Shown: piece after piece, positions 8,579-15,894 of the stretch | How the letters are laid out: each line of letters opens with the position of its first letter | Numbering within the stretch: position 1 is the stretch's first letter | Source of the DNA: Candidatus Cloacimonadota bacterium | Lineage (GTDB): Bacteria > Cloacimonadota > Cloacimonadia > Cloacimonadales > TCS61 | Reading direction: 5' to 3' | Assembly (NCBI GenBank): GCA_021108055.1 | Contig: JAIORR010000100.1 | Location: 1-16,729, forward strand | Length of the DNA stretch: 16,729 nucleotides | The notes under the pieces: model-generated | Seen by the model: only the letters and a program-made list of their open reading frames with translations | Database searches by the model: none | What the model was told of the DNA's origin: nothing | Translations under genes and position numbers: made by a program

Positions 8579-9361
8579 GTGAGAAAAAATCTTACCTTTA
8601 TTCTCTTCCTCATCCTTGCAATTTTTCTTTCTCTCGGAGATCATGAACAAAAAATAAAAAAAGCAAATTTTCTTAGCAACTATATATACTATCCATTTAT
8701 TAATTCTATAAACAAAATTGAATCTCTTTTCAAGATAAAAGAAAAAAATGAAGCTCTTTCTTTGAAGTTGGCAAAACAAACACAAAAAGTTATTAACCTC
8801 GAAGATGAACTACAAAATTTCAGAAAGACGCAGCTCGATTTTGAAACAGGCACTGACGAATTTATCTTAGCGGATATTATCGGTTATCATGGAAATTTCA
8901 AAGAAAAAAACTTCATCCTGAACAAAGGTAAAAAAGACAGGATCAAAATTAATTATCCGATAATATCAAATAATGGGATCGTTGGAAAGATCATTTCTGT
9001 CTCTCTAAATTACTCTGTTGTTCTTCCCCTAGATCATTCTACATTCAAACTGGGTGTTATGTTAAAAAGAACTCACCTTCAGGGACTGATGGAATCCGAT
9101 ATTTATGAAAACACATATATGACTCTTATCAAACAGGGTTCTGATATAAACCTTGGAGACACGATAGTAACTTCAAATATTTCAACGATATTTCCCAAAG
9201 GATATCCTGTAGGAACGGTAACCAAATTGATCGAAGCACCGGATAAAGTATATATGAACGCAGAAATTTCAACGTTTGTAAATTCAGCTTGTCTCGATCA
9301 GGTTATAATAATTTTTTATGAAAAGGATAAAAAGTATGAGTCGGAATCCCAAAATAATTAA
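8579..9361 (+). CDS. mreC: Rod shape-determining protein MreC
   Basis: MreC is a periplasmic, membrane-anchored scaffold that links MreB to PBP2/RodA. From the GTG start the protein is 260 residues, near the short end for the family. It has one N-terminal membrane helix (about 5-20), a coiled coil (about 42-85, with Lys/Glu/Leu heptads) and a C-terminal beta-rich region. 'NNGIVGKI' (131-138) is the conserved MreC 'G-x-V-G' stretch, and 'FPKGYPVGTVT' near residue 205 is also typical. The GTG start lies 2 bases after the mreB stop, so translation is probably coupled; no strong ribosome site is visible. The last 26 bases overlap the next gene. Identification rests on gene order and this domain layout. 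Confidence 0.94.
   Translation: MRKNLTFILFLILAIFLSLGDHEQKIKKANFLSNYIYYPFINSINKIESLFKIKEKNEALSLKLAKQTQKVINLEDELQNFRKTQLDFETGTDEFILADIIGYHGNFKEKNFILNKGKKDRIKINYPIISNNGIVGKIISVSLNYSVVLPLDHSTFKLGVMLKRTHLQGLMESDIYENTYMTLIKQGSDINLGDTIVTSNISTIFPKGYPVGTVTKLIEAPDKVYMNAEISTFVNSACLDQVIIIFYEKDKKYESESQNN
9323..9327 (+). promoter_or_regulatory. Ribosome binding site that sets the CofE-like start
   Basis: AAGGA at 9323-9327 lies 8 bases before the ATG at 9336. The in-frame ATG at 9318 has only T-rich sequence before it. The site itself lies inside the mreC coding region, so the two genes overlap. Confidence 0.6.
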
Positions 9362-10025
9362 CGTAAACGAGAAAGACTATCTAAGAATTACAGTAAAAAC
9401 AAAAATTCTTACGCCCGAAGACGATATGCTTACAATTGTTCGTGAAAGCACAAAAGACATCATCCGGGAAAACGATATTATTTCTATCAGTGAGAGTCCA
9501 CTTGCTATCACCCAGGGAAGAGCTATCCCTGTTAAAGACATTAAGATCGGGCTGCTTGCAAAAATCCTTTGGCGTTTTGTTTCCAAAGTTAAATATGGCA
9601 TCGGGCTTCGTGCTCCCACCAGTATGCAATGTGCCATCGATGAAGTAGGGCATTTCCGAATGTTGTGGGCTGCATTTGTCGGAGCTATGGCAAGACTGAT
9701 CGGCAGAAAAGGAAAAGGTGATTTTTATAGGATTGCCGGAATGCAGGCTGCACTGATAGATGCTGCAACCACATCACCTGTCCCTCCTTATGAAAATTGT
9801 GTGATCAAAGGTCCGAAAAATCCAGGCAAAGTAGCACAGAACATCAAAGATTCTCTGGGACATGAATGCACCATAATGGATATTAATGATATCGGTGGTT
9901 GCTGGATGATCGGTGGAAGCGATGGAATAAATAAGGATTTTATGGAAAAAGTAATGAAAGACAATCCTCAGGGTCAGGGAGATGAACTAACTCCTATATG
10001 TTTAATTCGCCCTGTAAAAAAATAG
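9336..10025 (+). CDS. CofE-like protein (coenzyme F420-0:L-glutamate ligase family) inside the mre operon
   Basis: The 229-residue product resembles the F420-0:gamma-glutamyl ligase (CofE) fold. It opens with a beta-rich segment 'ITVKTKILTPEDD', then 'ENDIISISESPLAITQGRAIP' in two parts matching the family's N-terminal 'gD...vSE..vaiaqGR' signature. Further on are 'GIGLRAPTSMQCAIDEVG', 'DAATTSPVPPYENCVIKGP' and a late 'DINDIGGCWMIGG' stretch. CofE adds glutamate to coenzyme F420 in archaea and actinobacteria. No other F420 genes are visible, so the true substrate may be different. I chose the ATG at 9336 over 9318 because of the AAGGA site; the gene then overlaps mreC by 26 bp. It is followed by mreD after 96 bp. 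Family assignment is fairly sure; function is unknown. Confidence 0.7.
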   Translation: MSRNPKIINVNEKDYLRITVKTKILTPEDDMLTIVRESTKDIIRENDIISISESPLAITQGRAIPVKDIKIGLLAKILWRFVSKVKYGIGLRAPTSMQCAIDEVGHFRMLWAAFVGAMARLIGRKGKGDFYRIAGMQAALIDAATTSPVPPYENCVIKGPKNPGKVAQNIKDSLGHECTIMDINDIGGCWMIGGSDGINKDFMEKVMKDNPQGQGDELTPICLIRPVKK

Positions 10026-10078
10026 CATGAAAAAAATTAAAAGTAGAAATCTCAATTTGAATGTTTACAGCAGTAAAA

Positions 10079-10109
10079 CTCCGTGTCCTCTGAGACTTTG
10101 TGGCTAAAG
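10079..10109 (+). repeat. Possible dispersed small-repeat relic before mreD
   Basis: This 31-base stretch begins CTCCGTGTCCTCTGAG and ends CTTTGTGGCTAAAG. It reads as a run of similar 8-9-base blocks (CTCCGTGT, CCTCTGAGA, CTTTGTGG). Its composition differs from the A-rich sequence around it. It resembles short 'CTCTGTGTCTCTGTGG'-type repeats that I recall seeing scattered in many bacterial genomes; that is memory, not a search. It creates an in-frame GTG (10083) that would lengthen mreD by 13 codons with no ribosome site. Confidence 0.3.
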
Positions 10110-10121
10110 AGTAAAAATAAC

Positions 10122-10607
10122 ATGAGAATAATTAAATTATCTATCTTCGGGATTTTGCTTTTATATTTCCAGATTATGATCGCACCAAAATTTATTATAT
10201 TTGGATTAACACCCAATTTTATCCCTGCATATCTGATCTTTTTAAACATACATCACAAAACAGGTTTCACGATACCATTTGCCTTTTTTATCGGTCTGGC
10301 TTATGATCTTATTCATCCGTCTCTTCTGGGAATGAACACTTTTTCTTTCCTGATAATATCGTATATTGTGAATAACCAACATAAAAGTATCACTAAGAAT
10401 AATTTTTTAATCGTTTGTATTTGTATAATAATTATCAATGCTATTTATTATCTTATTTTTTTCTTTTTCCATTTATTTTCCTTGAAACCCATTCAAGGGC
10501 TTATCCCGTTAATTTCTTTCGCTATATTTTATAATTCTATCTTAACGATCATCACTGTTTATTTATTCTCTTTTATAAATAAAATGAAGCTTTCCATTAA
10601 TGTATAG
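10122..10607 (+). CDS. mreD: Rod shape-determining protein MreD
   Basis: MreD is a small integral membrane protein of the elongasome. The 161-residue product is very hydrophobic, with about five membrane helices. 'PNFIPAYLIFLNIH', 'FAFFIGLAYDLIHPSLLGMN' and the following helix match the family pattern, in which a conserved 'G...D......G.' sits in the middle helix. The start at 10122 is preferred: an AAAGAG stretch lies about 10 bases upstream and the hydrophobic sequence begins at once. An in-frame GTG at 10083 would add 13 residues derived from repeat-like DNA. The stop codon overlaps the mrdA start by 8 bases (10600-10607), so translation is probably coupled. Sequence conservation in MreD is low, and position between mreC and mrdA is strong support. 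Confidence 0.9.
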   Translation: MRIIKLSIFGILLLYFQIMIAPKFIIFGLTPNFIPAYLIFLNIHHKTGFTIPFAFFIGLAYDLIHPSLLGMNTFSFLIISYIVNNQHKSITKNNFLIVCICIIIINAIYYLIFFFFHLFSLKPIQGLIPLISFAIFYNSILTIITVYLFSFINKMKLSINV

Positions 10608-12345
10608 AAAATTTTTGTTTCATAATATTTTATTTCAAGCAATTATTTTTGTGTTCCTGATTTTGGTTCTTTTTTTATTCAAATTACAAATTATTGACTG
10701 TAACAAATACAGACGGATCGCCGAGGAAAATTATGTTAGAATAAAAAAGATCAAGCCGGTAAGAGGAGAAATTTACGACCGGAAATACAGACCTATCGTT
10801 TTGAATAGATCCTCATTAAATCTCTATATTTCTCTTGATAAGATCGTTGATAAGAAGAAAGTGATCGAATTTGTAAGCAGCAATTTTAATACTGAAGCAA
10901 ATGAACTGAACGATCTTCTTTCTGATAATCGGTATCGATTGTATAAAGAACTTCTTATTGTTCAAAACATCAATTTTGAAAAAATGATAAATACCTCCGA
11001 ATGTCTTAATTATTTTCCATCACTTTCTTTCAAAACTGAAACTATGAGAGAATACAAATATAATAATTTCTTTTCAGGTTATGTTGGAAGAATAAACGAA
11101 ACAGAATATTCGAGTATGAAAAGCAAAGGATATTCCATAAATAGCTATCTTGGAAAAAGCGGATTAGAAAAATATTATGAAGACATCTTGAGAGGAGAAG
11201 ACGGATACAAGGTAATCCAGGTAGATGCAAGCGGACAGAATCTGCAGTTTTTCAAACATAATCTTGATGAACCGCCAATTGATGGTGCAGACCTCATTCT
11301 TACAATTGATAATGACCTTCAGAATTACATAAATTCCATTTTCCCTCGTAATACTAATGGTGCCATTGTGGTAATGAACGTAAAAAACGGTGAAATCCTT
11401 GCTTATGTAAGTAAACCGGATTTTGACCCGAATATTTTCAGTAACAATATTTCAACTGTCCTGTGGAACAAAATATTAGCAGACCCTTCCAAACCGATGT
11501 TAGACAGAGTCATACACGGCACTTATCCTCCCGGGTCTGTATATAAACCGGTTTTAGCACATCTGGGACTGGAAGAGAAGGTGATAACAAAACGCACTAA
11601 ACTTGCAAAATGCGAAGGAGGAATGCAATTCGGGAACAGGTTTTTCAAGTGCTGGTGGGCAAAAGGACATGGAAGATTGAATGTTGTAGATGCTATTAAA
11701 GTATCTTGTGATGTATTTTTTTATGACCTTTCAACACATTTTTCATTAGACCAGATATGTGATTTTACAAAAAAAAATATGCTTACCACTAAAACAAACA
11801 TCGACCTCCCGGGAGAAAGATCCGGTTTTTACCCAACCCGGAAATGGTATATGCAAAATTATGGCAAGAATGTAGGAGTTATCGGTCATAAAGTGAACCT
11901 TGCCATCGGACAGGGAGAACTATTGGTAACACCACTTCAGATATGCTCATATTATGCTGCATTAGGAAATGATGGAAAATGGATAAGTCCTCATCTTCTA
12001 AAGAAAACGATAAGAAAAAGCATTACCGGAGATTTTACACCTGAAGAAAAAAAGTTACCTGTTTCTAAAATAAACATAAAATTAATGCAGACAGCACTAT
12101 ATAAGGCTGTGAATGAACAATATGGAACTGGTGGCGCTGCCAGTTTTCGCAAAATCGAGGTTTATGGAAAAACCGGTTCTGCAGAAAATCATATGGGAAA
12201 AATAACTCACTCCTGGTTTGCAGGTTATGCAAAATGTAAAAAAGATGAAATTGCTTTTGTTGTTTTTCTGGAAAATGCAGGTCATGGAGGAAGTGTTTCT
12301 GCTCCTCTTGCTGCTAAGATCATTAGATTTTATAACCAATTGTAG
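10600..12345 (+). CDS. mrdA: Penicillin-binding protein 2 (peptidoglycan DD-transpeptidase)
   Basis: PBP2 is the class B transpeptidase that cross-links new peptidoglycan during side-wall elongation, working with the glycosyltransferase RodA. The protein is 581 residues. One N-terminal membrane helix (about 8-28) anchors it in the inner membrane. The pedestal domain follows ('KIKPVRGEIYDRKYRPI', 'SGYVGRINETEY', 'GKSGLEKYYEDILRG'). The transpeptidase domain has the active-site Ser313 in 'PPGSVYKP' (S-x-x-K, 313-316). The second motif is 'SCD' (369-371), as is common in PBP2, and KTGS is at 524-527. All catalytic residues are present. The start overlaps mreD by 8 bases, and rodA follows 5 bases after the stop. 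Other class B enzymes (FtsI) are less likely given the rodA and mre neighbours. Confidence 0.96.
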   Translation: MYRKFLFHNILFQAIIFVFLILVLFLFKLQIIDCNKYRRIAEENYVRIKKIKPVRGEIYDRKYRPIVLNRSSLNLYISLDKIVDKKKVIEFVSSNFNTEANELNDLLSDNRYRLYKELLIVQNINFEKMINTSECLNYFPSLSFKTETMREYKYNNFFSGYVGRINETEYSSMKSKGYSINSYLGKSGLEKYYEDILRGEDGYKVIQVDASGQNLQFFKHNLDEPPIDGADLILTIDNDLQNYINSIFPRNTNGAIVVMNVKNGEILAYVSKPDFDPNIFSNNISTVLWNKILADPSKPMLDRVIHGTYPPGSVYKPVLAHLGLEEKVITKRTKLAKCEGGMQFGNRFFKCWWAKGHGRLNVVDAIKVSCDVFFYDLSTHFSLDQICDFTKKNMLTTKTNIDLPGERSGFYPTRKWYMQNYGKNVGVIGHKVNLAIGQGELLVTPLQICSYYAALGNDGKWISPHLLKKTIRKSITGDFTPEEKKLPVSKINIKLMQTALYKAVNEQYGTGGAASFRKIEVYGKTGSAENHMGKITHSWFAGYAKCKKDEIAFVVFLENAGHGGSVSAPLAAKIIRFYNQL

Positions 12346-12350
12346 GACAT

Positions 12351-13559
12351 ATGAGAAACTTTGACTGGAAAATATTTATACTTCTGATATGCTTGCTGAT
12401 ATTTGGTGTTATCTCCATTTATTCTGCTTCTTCCAGAAAAATTGGCACTGATATCCAAACACAGGATTATTACCTGAAGCAGATATGCTGGATAATTATT
12501 TCCATAATACTGCTTTTTATCCTTCTCAGAATTCCTTATGCTGTTATTGATTTGATAATTATTCCGGCTTATATTATAACTATTTTGTTGTTGATAATAG
12601 TACTTTTTATGCCGGAAATAAAAGGTTCACAACGATGGATAATCTTGGGACCAATACACTTCCAACCTTCCGAACTGGCAAAACTAGTCACTATTATGCT
12701 GGTCTCTAAAATAATATCCAAACCACATTTAACCGGATGGAAGATAATTTCACGTTCATTTCCCGTAGTTTTATTACCAACTTTCTTGATCCTGTTAGAA
12801 CCTGATCTGGGGACGGCGTTAATCTTGATCGTAAGCTTGTTTATCATACTGGCGGTTTCTGAACTTTCCGGTTTTTATCTCATCTTGATAATCAGTCCGA
12901 TATTAAGTATAATTACTTCATTTTCACCTATTTTCTTTATCATATATATAATTCTGCTAATTTTGATTTTATATAAGATCAATCTTTCAAAGATCGTTAT
13001 CGGTTTTACAGCTGTAGTAAATATTTTCTTTTTCTTCATAACTCCGGTGTTTTGGAATAGTCTGAAAGAATACCAGCAAAACAGAATATTATCTTTTATC
13101 AATCCTATGCGAGATCCTTTTGGAAGCGGGTACCAGATAATCCAGGCAAAGATTGCCATCGGTTCCGGCGGATTGCTCGGAAAAGGCTTTCTGGCAGGGA
13201 CTCAAAAGAACTTGAATTTCCTTCCCGAACACCATACTGATTTCATATTTTCTGTGATTGGTGAAGAATTTGGATTTTTAGGTTGCATGTTTCTTTTGCT
13301 ATTATTATTTTTGTTCTTGTATTTTATTGTTAGAAAAATAGCTCTTTTTAAAAGAAAAGAATATAAGTATACAGTTGTTGGAATTCTGGCATACTTTGCT
13401 TTTCAAATATTTATTAATGTCGGAATGAATATCGGTATTATGCCTACTACGGGTATTCCTTTACCGTTTATCAGTTATGGGGGGTCAAATCTTTTCATTA
13501 ATATTCTATCTGTGGGTATTATTTTGAAATATCTGACCATAAGAAGTATTTTTAAATAG
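12351..13559 (+). CDS. rodA: Peptidoglycan glycosyltransferase RodA (SEDS family)
   Basis: RodA polymerises lipid II into glycan strands in partnership with PBP2. The 402-residue product is a polytopic membrane protein with about ten helices. Family hallmarks are 'GSQRWIILGPIHFQPSELAKL' in two parts, 'EPDLGTALI', 'NPMRDPFGSGYQIIQAKIAI' and 'GSGGLLGKGF'. 'LPEHHTDFIFSVIGEEFG' carries Asp297 of the HTDFIF motif, the Asp thought to be catalytic in SEDS enzymes. The C-terminal 'GIPLPFISYGGSN' is also present. It is slightly longer than the roughly 370 residues of E. coli RodA, mainly through the hydrophobic central region. An AGGA stretch sits just before the ATG, overlapping the mrdA stop. The next gene starts 9 bases after the stop. 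Confidence 0.97.
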   Translation: MRNFDWKIFILLICLLIFGVISIYSASSRKIGTDIQTQDYYLKQICWIIISIILLFILLRIPYAVIDLIIIPAYIITILLLIIVLFMPEIKGSQRWIILGPIHFQPSELAKLVTIMLVSKIISKPHLTGWKIISRSFPVVLLPTFLILLEPDLGTALILIVSLFIILAVSELSGFYLILIISPILSIITSFSPIFFIIYIILLILILYKINLSKIVIGFTAVVNIFFFFITPVFWNSLKEYQQNRILSFINPMRDPFGSGYQIIQAKIAIGSGGLLGKGFLAGTQKNLNFLPEHHTDFIFSVIGEEFGFLGCMFLLLLLFLFLYFIVRKIALFKRKEYKYTVVGILAYFAFQIFINVGMNIGIMPTTGIPLPFISYGGSNLFINILSVGIILKYLTIRSIFK

Positions 13560-13568
13560 GAGGGTATT

Positions 13569-14144
13569 ATGTTAAATTTTTTGCTTGTTTTTACACTTAT
13601 TATTTCAAGTTGTTTCTTTGGTTCTATCACAGATTTTTCCGAAAAAGATATTGTGGGAAAACAAAACTCTGTTATTAATTCCGGTTTTGAAGATGGTGAT
13701 TATCAATATAATATTATGCCGGGAAACTGGAAGGTTCTTGATGAACCTAATGAATATGCTTTCTGGGATAACACTGATTTTTTTAATGGAGAAAAAAGTC
13801 TGAAAATAGAGCACCCATCATCAAAGATAAGCATTATTTCCGAAGCTTTTGAGATCGATCCTGAAGCTGTTTATTATTCCAGATGCTTTATTAAAACAAA
13901 TTATCAGTCAAATCACTCGATAACTTTCAGATTTCTGGCATTTAATGCAAAAGGTAAACGGGTAGATAAATTCAGCGTCAAAAATTATCCGAAAACAGAT
14001 TGGACACAAGTTGAACTTACATCCGGTTTTTTTAATAGAAATGCCAAGTTCGGAAGAATAATAATTTCCTTTCCAAAAAGACCCGATAAAATATTCTGGG
14101 TTGATGATGTGGAAAGCTATAATGTATATAAGATTCAAAAATAG
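13569..14144 (+). CDS. Putative envelope lipoprotein with carbohydrate-binding-like beta-sandwich
   Basis: The 191-residue protein has a hydrophobic N-terminus (residues 3-14) ending in 'IISSC', a plausible though imperfect lipobox with Cys15; it could instead be an ordinary signal peptide. Residues of about 35-185 show a pattern typical of CBM4/9-like (galactose-binding) beta-sandwiches: 'NSGFEDGDYQ', 'MPGNWKV', 'NGEKSLKIEH' and 'YYSRCFIKTN'. It closes with 'DWTQVELTSGFF' and the C-terminal 'IFWVDDVESY'. Such domains often bind glycans. An AGGAGG site lies about 5 bases before the ATG, 9 bp after rodA, so it is almost certainly co-transcribed with the elongasome genes. Binding to peptidoglycan or another wall sugar is a reasonable guess, not shown. 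I recognise no named family member. Confidence 0.75.
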   Translation: MLNFLLVFTLIISSCFFGSITDFSEKDIVGKQNSVINSGFEDGDYQYNIMPGNWKVLDEPNEYAFWDNTDFFNGEKSLKIEHPSSKISIISEAFEIDPEAVYYSRCFIKTNYQSNHSITFRFLAFNAKGKRVDKFSVKNYPKTDWTQVELTSGFFNRNAKFGRIIISFPKRPDKIFWVDDVESYNVYKIQK

Positions 14145-14155
14145 ATGGAGGAATA

Positions 14156-14422
14156 ATGCCTAAAGAAAAGTATGTTTATGACCGGAAGAAATTCTGCATC
14201 CCGGTAACGAAAGCTGAACCACTTAGTTCAATTCAATTCATTATCGACGATTTTATCGAGAAGAAAATTACGTTTTGCATAGACGGGGAAGGTGAATCAT
14301 GGGAAATATGGAGATACGTTGAAGATAACGATAGTGATAAAATTAAGAAAAGCGGTACTCCCGAAAATCCTAAATATCTTTATGTGGAAGGAAAAGAAAC
14401 AAAAGAATTCGATCTTGCCTAA
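14156..14422 (+). CDS. Small acidic hypothetical protein at the end of the elongasome operon
   Basis: The protein is 88 residues and I do not recognise it. It has no signal peptide or membrane helix, so it is probably cytoplasmic. It is rich in Lys, Glu and Asp, with an aromatic cluster 'SWEIWRYVED' near the middle and an acidic, Lys-rich tail. A GGAGG site about 5 bases before the ATG and 11 bp spacing from the lipoprotein gene argue that it is real and co-transcribed. The terminator starts about 25 bases after its stop. It could be a small regulatory or adaptor protein; nothing in the sequence decides this. Confidence 0.75.
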   Translation: MPKEKYVYDRKKFCIPVTKAEPLSSIQFIIDDFIEKKITFCIDGEGESWEIWRYVEDNDSDKIKKSGTPENPKYLYVEGKETKEFDLA

Positions 14423-14446
14423 AAACTGAATAATTTAACTATTAAA

Positions 14447-14474
14447 AAAAACACCTGAACATTCAGGTGTTTTT
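14447..14474. terminator. Bidirectional rho-independent terminator between convergent transcripts
   Basis: A near-perfect hairpin ACACCTGAA-CA-TTCAGGTGT (14451-14470) has an A-run before it (14444-14450) and a T-run after it (14471-14474), which pair to extend the stem to about 13 bp. The A/T flanks let it work in both directions. It sits between the end of the small acidic gene (plus strand) and the end of trxB (minus strand), as expected for a shared terminator. Confidence 0.93.
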
Positions 14475-14500
14475 CGTTATATTGACCGGACATTCAATAT

Positions 14501-15442
14501 CTATTTGAATTTATCTTTGTTTTCTTCTATCCATTTTTCTGCCGAGAAAGCTGCAGTAGCTCCATCGGAACCGGCAGTTATGATCTGGCGTAAAACTTTA
14601 TGTGTAACATCACCAGCAGCATAGACTCCCGGAATTTTTGTGTGCATTGTTTCATCTGTCTTTATAAAATTCTGATCATCAAAATCAACTCTGGATTCTA
14701 CCAGATCACTGCTGGGAATGATACCCACAAAAATAAAAACGCCATTGAGCGACAACTCGCTTGTTTTTTTTGTTTTTTTATTATAAAGTAAAAGATTTTC
14801 TACGAAGTCGCCACCCTGGATTTCCTGCACAACAGAGTCCCAGATCATTTCTATCTTTTCATTGGCAAAAACTCTTTCCTGCAAAATCTTAACGGCTCGT
14901 AACTGGTCTCTGCGATGAATAATATAAACTTTACTGGCAAATTTTGTAAGGAACATAGCTTCTTCTACGGCTGAATCTCCTCCTCCTATCACGGCGACTA
15001 CTTTACCCCTGTAAAGAGCTCCGTCGCAAGTGGCACAATAAGAAACACCCCTACCGGTATATTTTTCTTCGCCCGGGATAGCAAGTTTTCGAGGATGTGC
15101 TCCGGAGGCAATGATAACAGATTTTACTTTGTAGATTCCTTTATTTGTTTCTACTATCTTACAGAGTCCTTCCAGACCGATAGCTTTTACTTCTTCTATT
15201 TTAATTTCCGCATCGAATTTTTCTGCTTGTTTCTGCATTTTTTCTACAATATCGAAACCGGAGACGCTTTCTTCAAATCCGGGATAGTTCTCTACTTCGG
15301 CAGTTATTGTTATTTGTCCGCCAACAAGTGTTTTTTCAAATATTATCGTTTTCAAGCCACCACGGGCAGCATAGATCGCAGCGCTTAACCCGGCAGGTCC
15401 ACCACCTACAATGGCAACATCATATTGTGTGTTAAGTTCCAT
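14501..15442 (-). CDS. trxB: Thioredoxin reductase (NADPH, FAD-dependent)
   Basis: TrxB moves electrons from NADPH through FAD and a redox disulfide to thioredoxin in the cytoplasm. Length is 313 residues, normal for the low-molecular-weight bacterial type. The FAD-binding GGGPAG (13-18) is at the N-terminus, and the redox-active pair is C136-A-T-C139. The NADPH domain has GGGDSA (153-158), and HRR at 176-178 favours NADPH over NADH. The FAD C-terminal motif 'GVYAAGDVTH' is near residue 275. A GGAGG site about 5 bases before the ATG supports the start. It lies 74 bp downstream of cdd on the same strand and probably shares its transcript. A ferredoxin-dependent relative is possible but less likely given the HRR motif. 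Confidence 0.96.
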   Translation of the reverse strand: MELNTQYDVAIVGGGPAGLSAAIYAARGGLKTIIFEKTLVGGQITITAEVENYPGFEESVSGFDIVEKMQKQAEKFDAEIKIEEVKAIGLEGLCKIVETNKGIYKVKSVIIASGAHPRKLAIPGEEKYTGRGVSYCATCDGALYRGKVVAVIGGGDSAVEEAMFLTKFASKVYIIHRRDQLRAVKILQERVFANEKIEMIWDSVVQEIQGGDFVENLLLYNKKTKKTSELSLNGVFIFVGIIPSSDLVESRVDFDDQNFIKTDETMHTKIPGVYAAGDVTHKVLRQIITAGSDGATAAFSAEKWIEENKDKFK

Positions 15443-15516
15443 GTATCCTCCAAGTTTTTTGAAATAAGGTATTCACTTTCATTCCAAAAGCAAATTTAGT
15501 TTAATACTGTTAAATA

Positions 15517-15894
15517 TTATAATTTAAATCTTAAAGGAAGTAATTCTTTTATTGTTGTTTCCAGTTGCTCTTTATTGGAAATAACTGTAATCTTCAGGTT
15601 TGAACAGAACTCTGAAAGAACCTGCCTGCATGCACCGCAAGGCACCGGCAAACTATCAGAATCAACGTAAATTACCAACTCTATAAATTCCCTTTCTCCT
15701 TCCGAAACCGCTTTAAAAACCGCAGTTCTTTCTGCACAGTTAGTTAATCCGTAAGAAGAATTTTCTACATTACATCCTGTAAAAACTTTCCCCGACTTCG
15801 TAAGAAGTGCTGCTCCAACTTTATAATTGGAATATGGGGCATAGGCTTTACTGGAAACTTCTTTTGCTTTTGCAATAAGATCCTTTATTGTCAT
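15517..15894 (-). CDS. cdd: Cytidine deaminase
   Basis: Cdd converts cytidine and deoxycytidine to uridine and deoxyuridine in pyrimidine salvage. At 125 residues it is the short, homotetrameric type. The zinc site is complete: C53-A-E55, with Glu55 as the proton shuttle, and P85-C86-G-A-C89-R. The substrate-binding 'YAPYSNYKVGAAL' (18-30) and 'TGCNVENSSYGLTNCAERTA' (39-58) are typical. A GGGAG site lies about 7 bases before the ATG. It is the first gene of the minus-strand pair cdd-trxB. No function shared with trxB is evident beyond co-transcription. Confidence 0.97.
   Translation of the reverse strand: MTIKDLIAKAKEVSSKAYAPYSNYKVGAALLTKSGKVFTGCNVENSSYGLTNCAERTAVFKAVSEGEREFIELVIYVDSDSLPVPCGACRQVLSEFCSNLKITVISNKEQLETTIKELLPLRFKL

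Noticed and set aside
9318..9335. Earlier ATG for the CofE-like gene
   Set aside because: Only T-rich sequence precedes it, while the ATG at 9336 has AAGGA at the right distance.
10083..10121. GTG start extending MreD by 13 residues
   Set aside because: No ribosome site precedes it, and the extra residues come from repeat-like DNA; the ATG at 10122 starts directly at the hydrophobic region.
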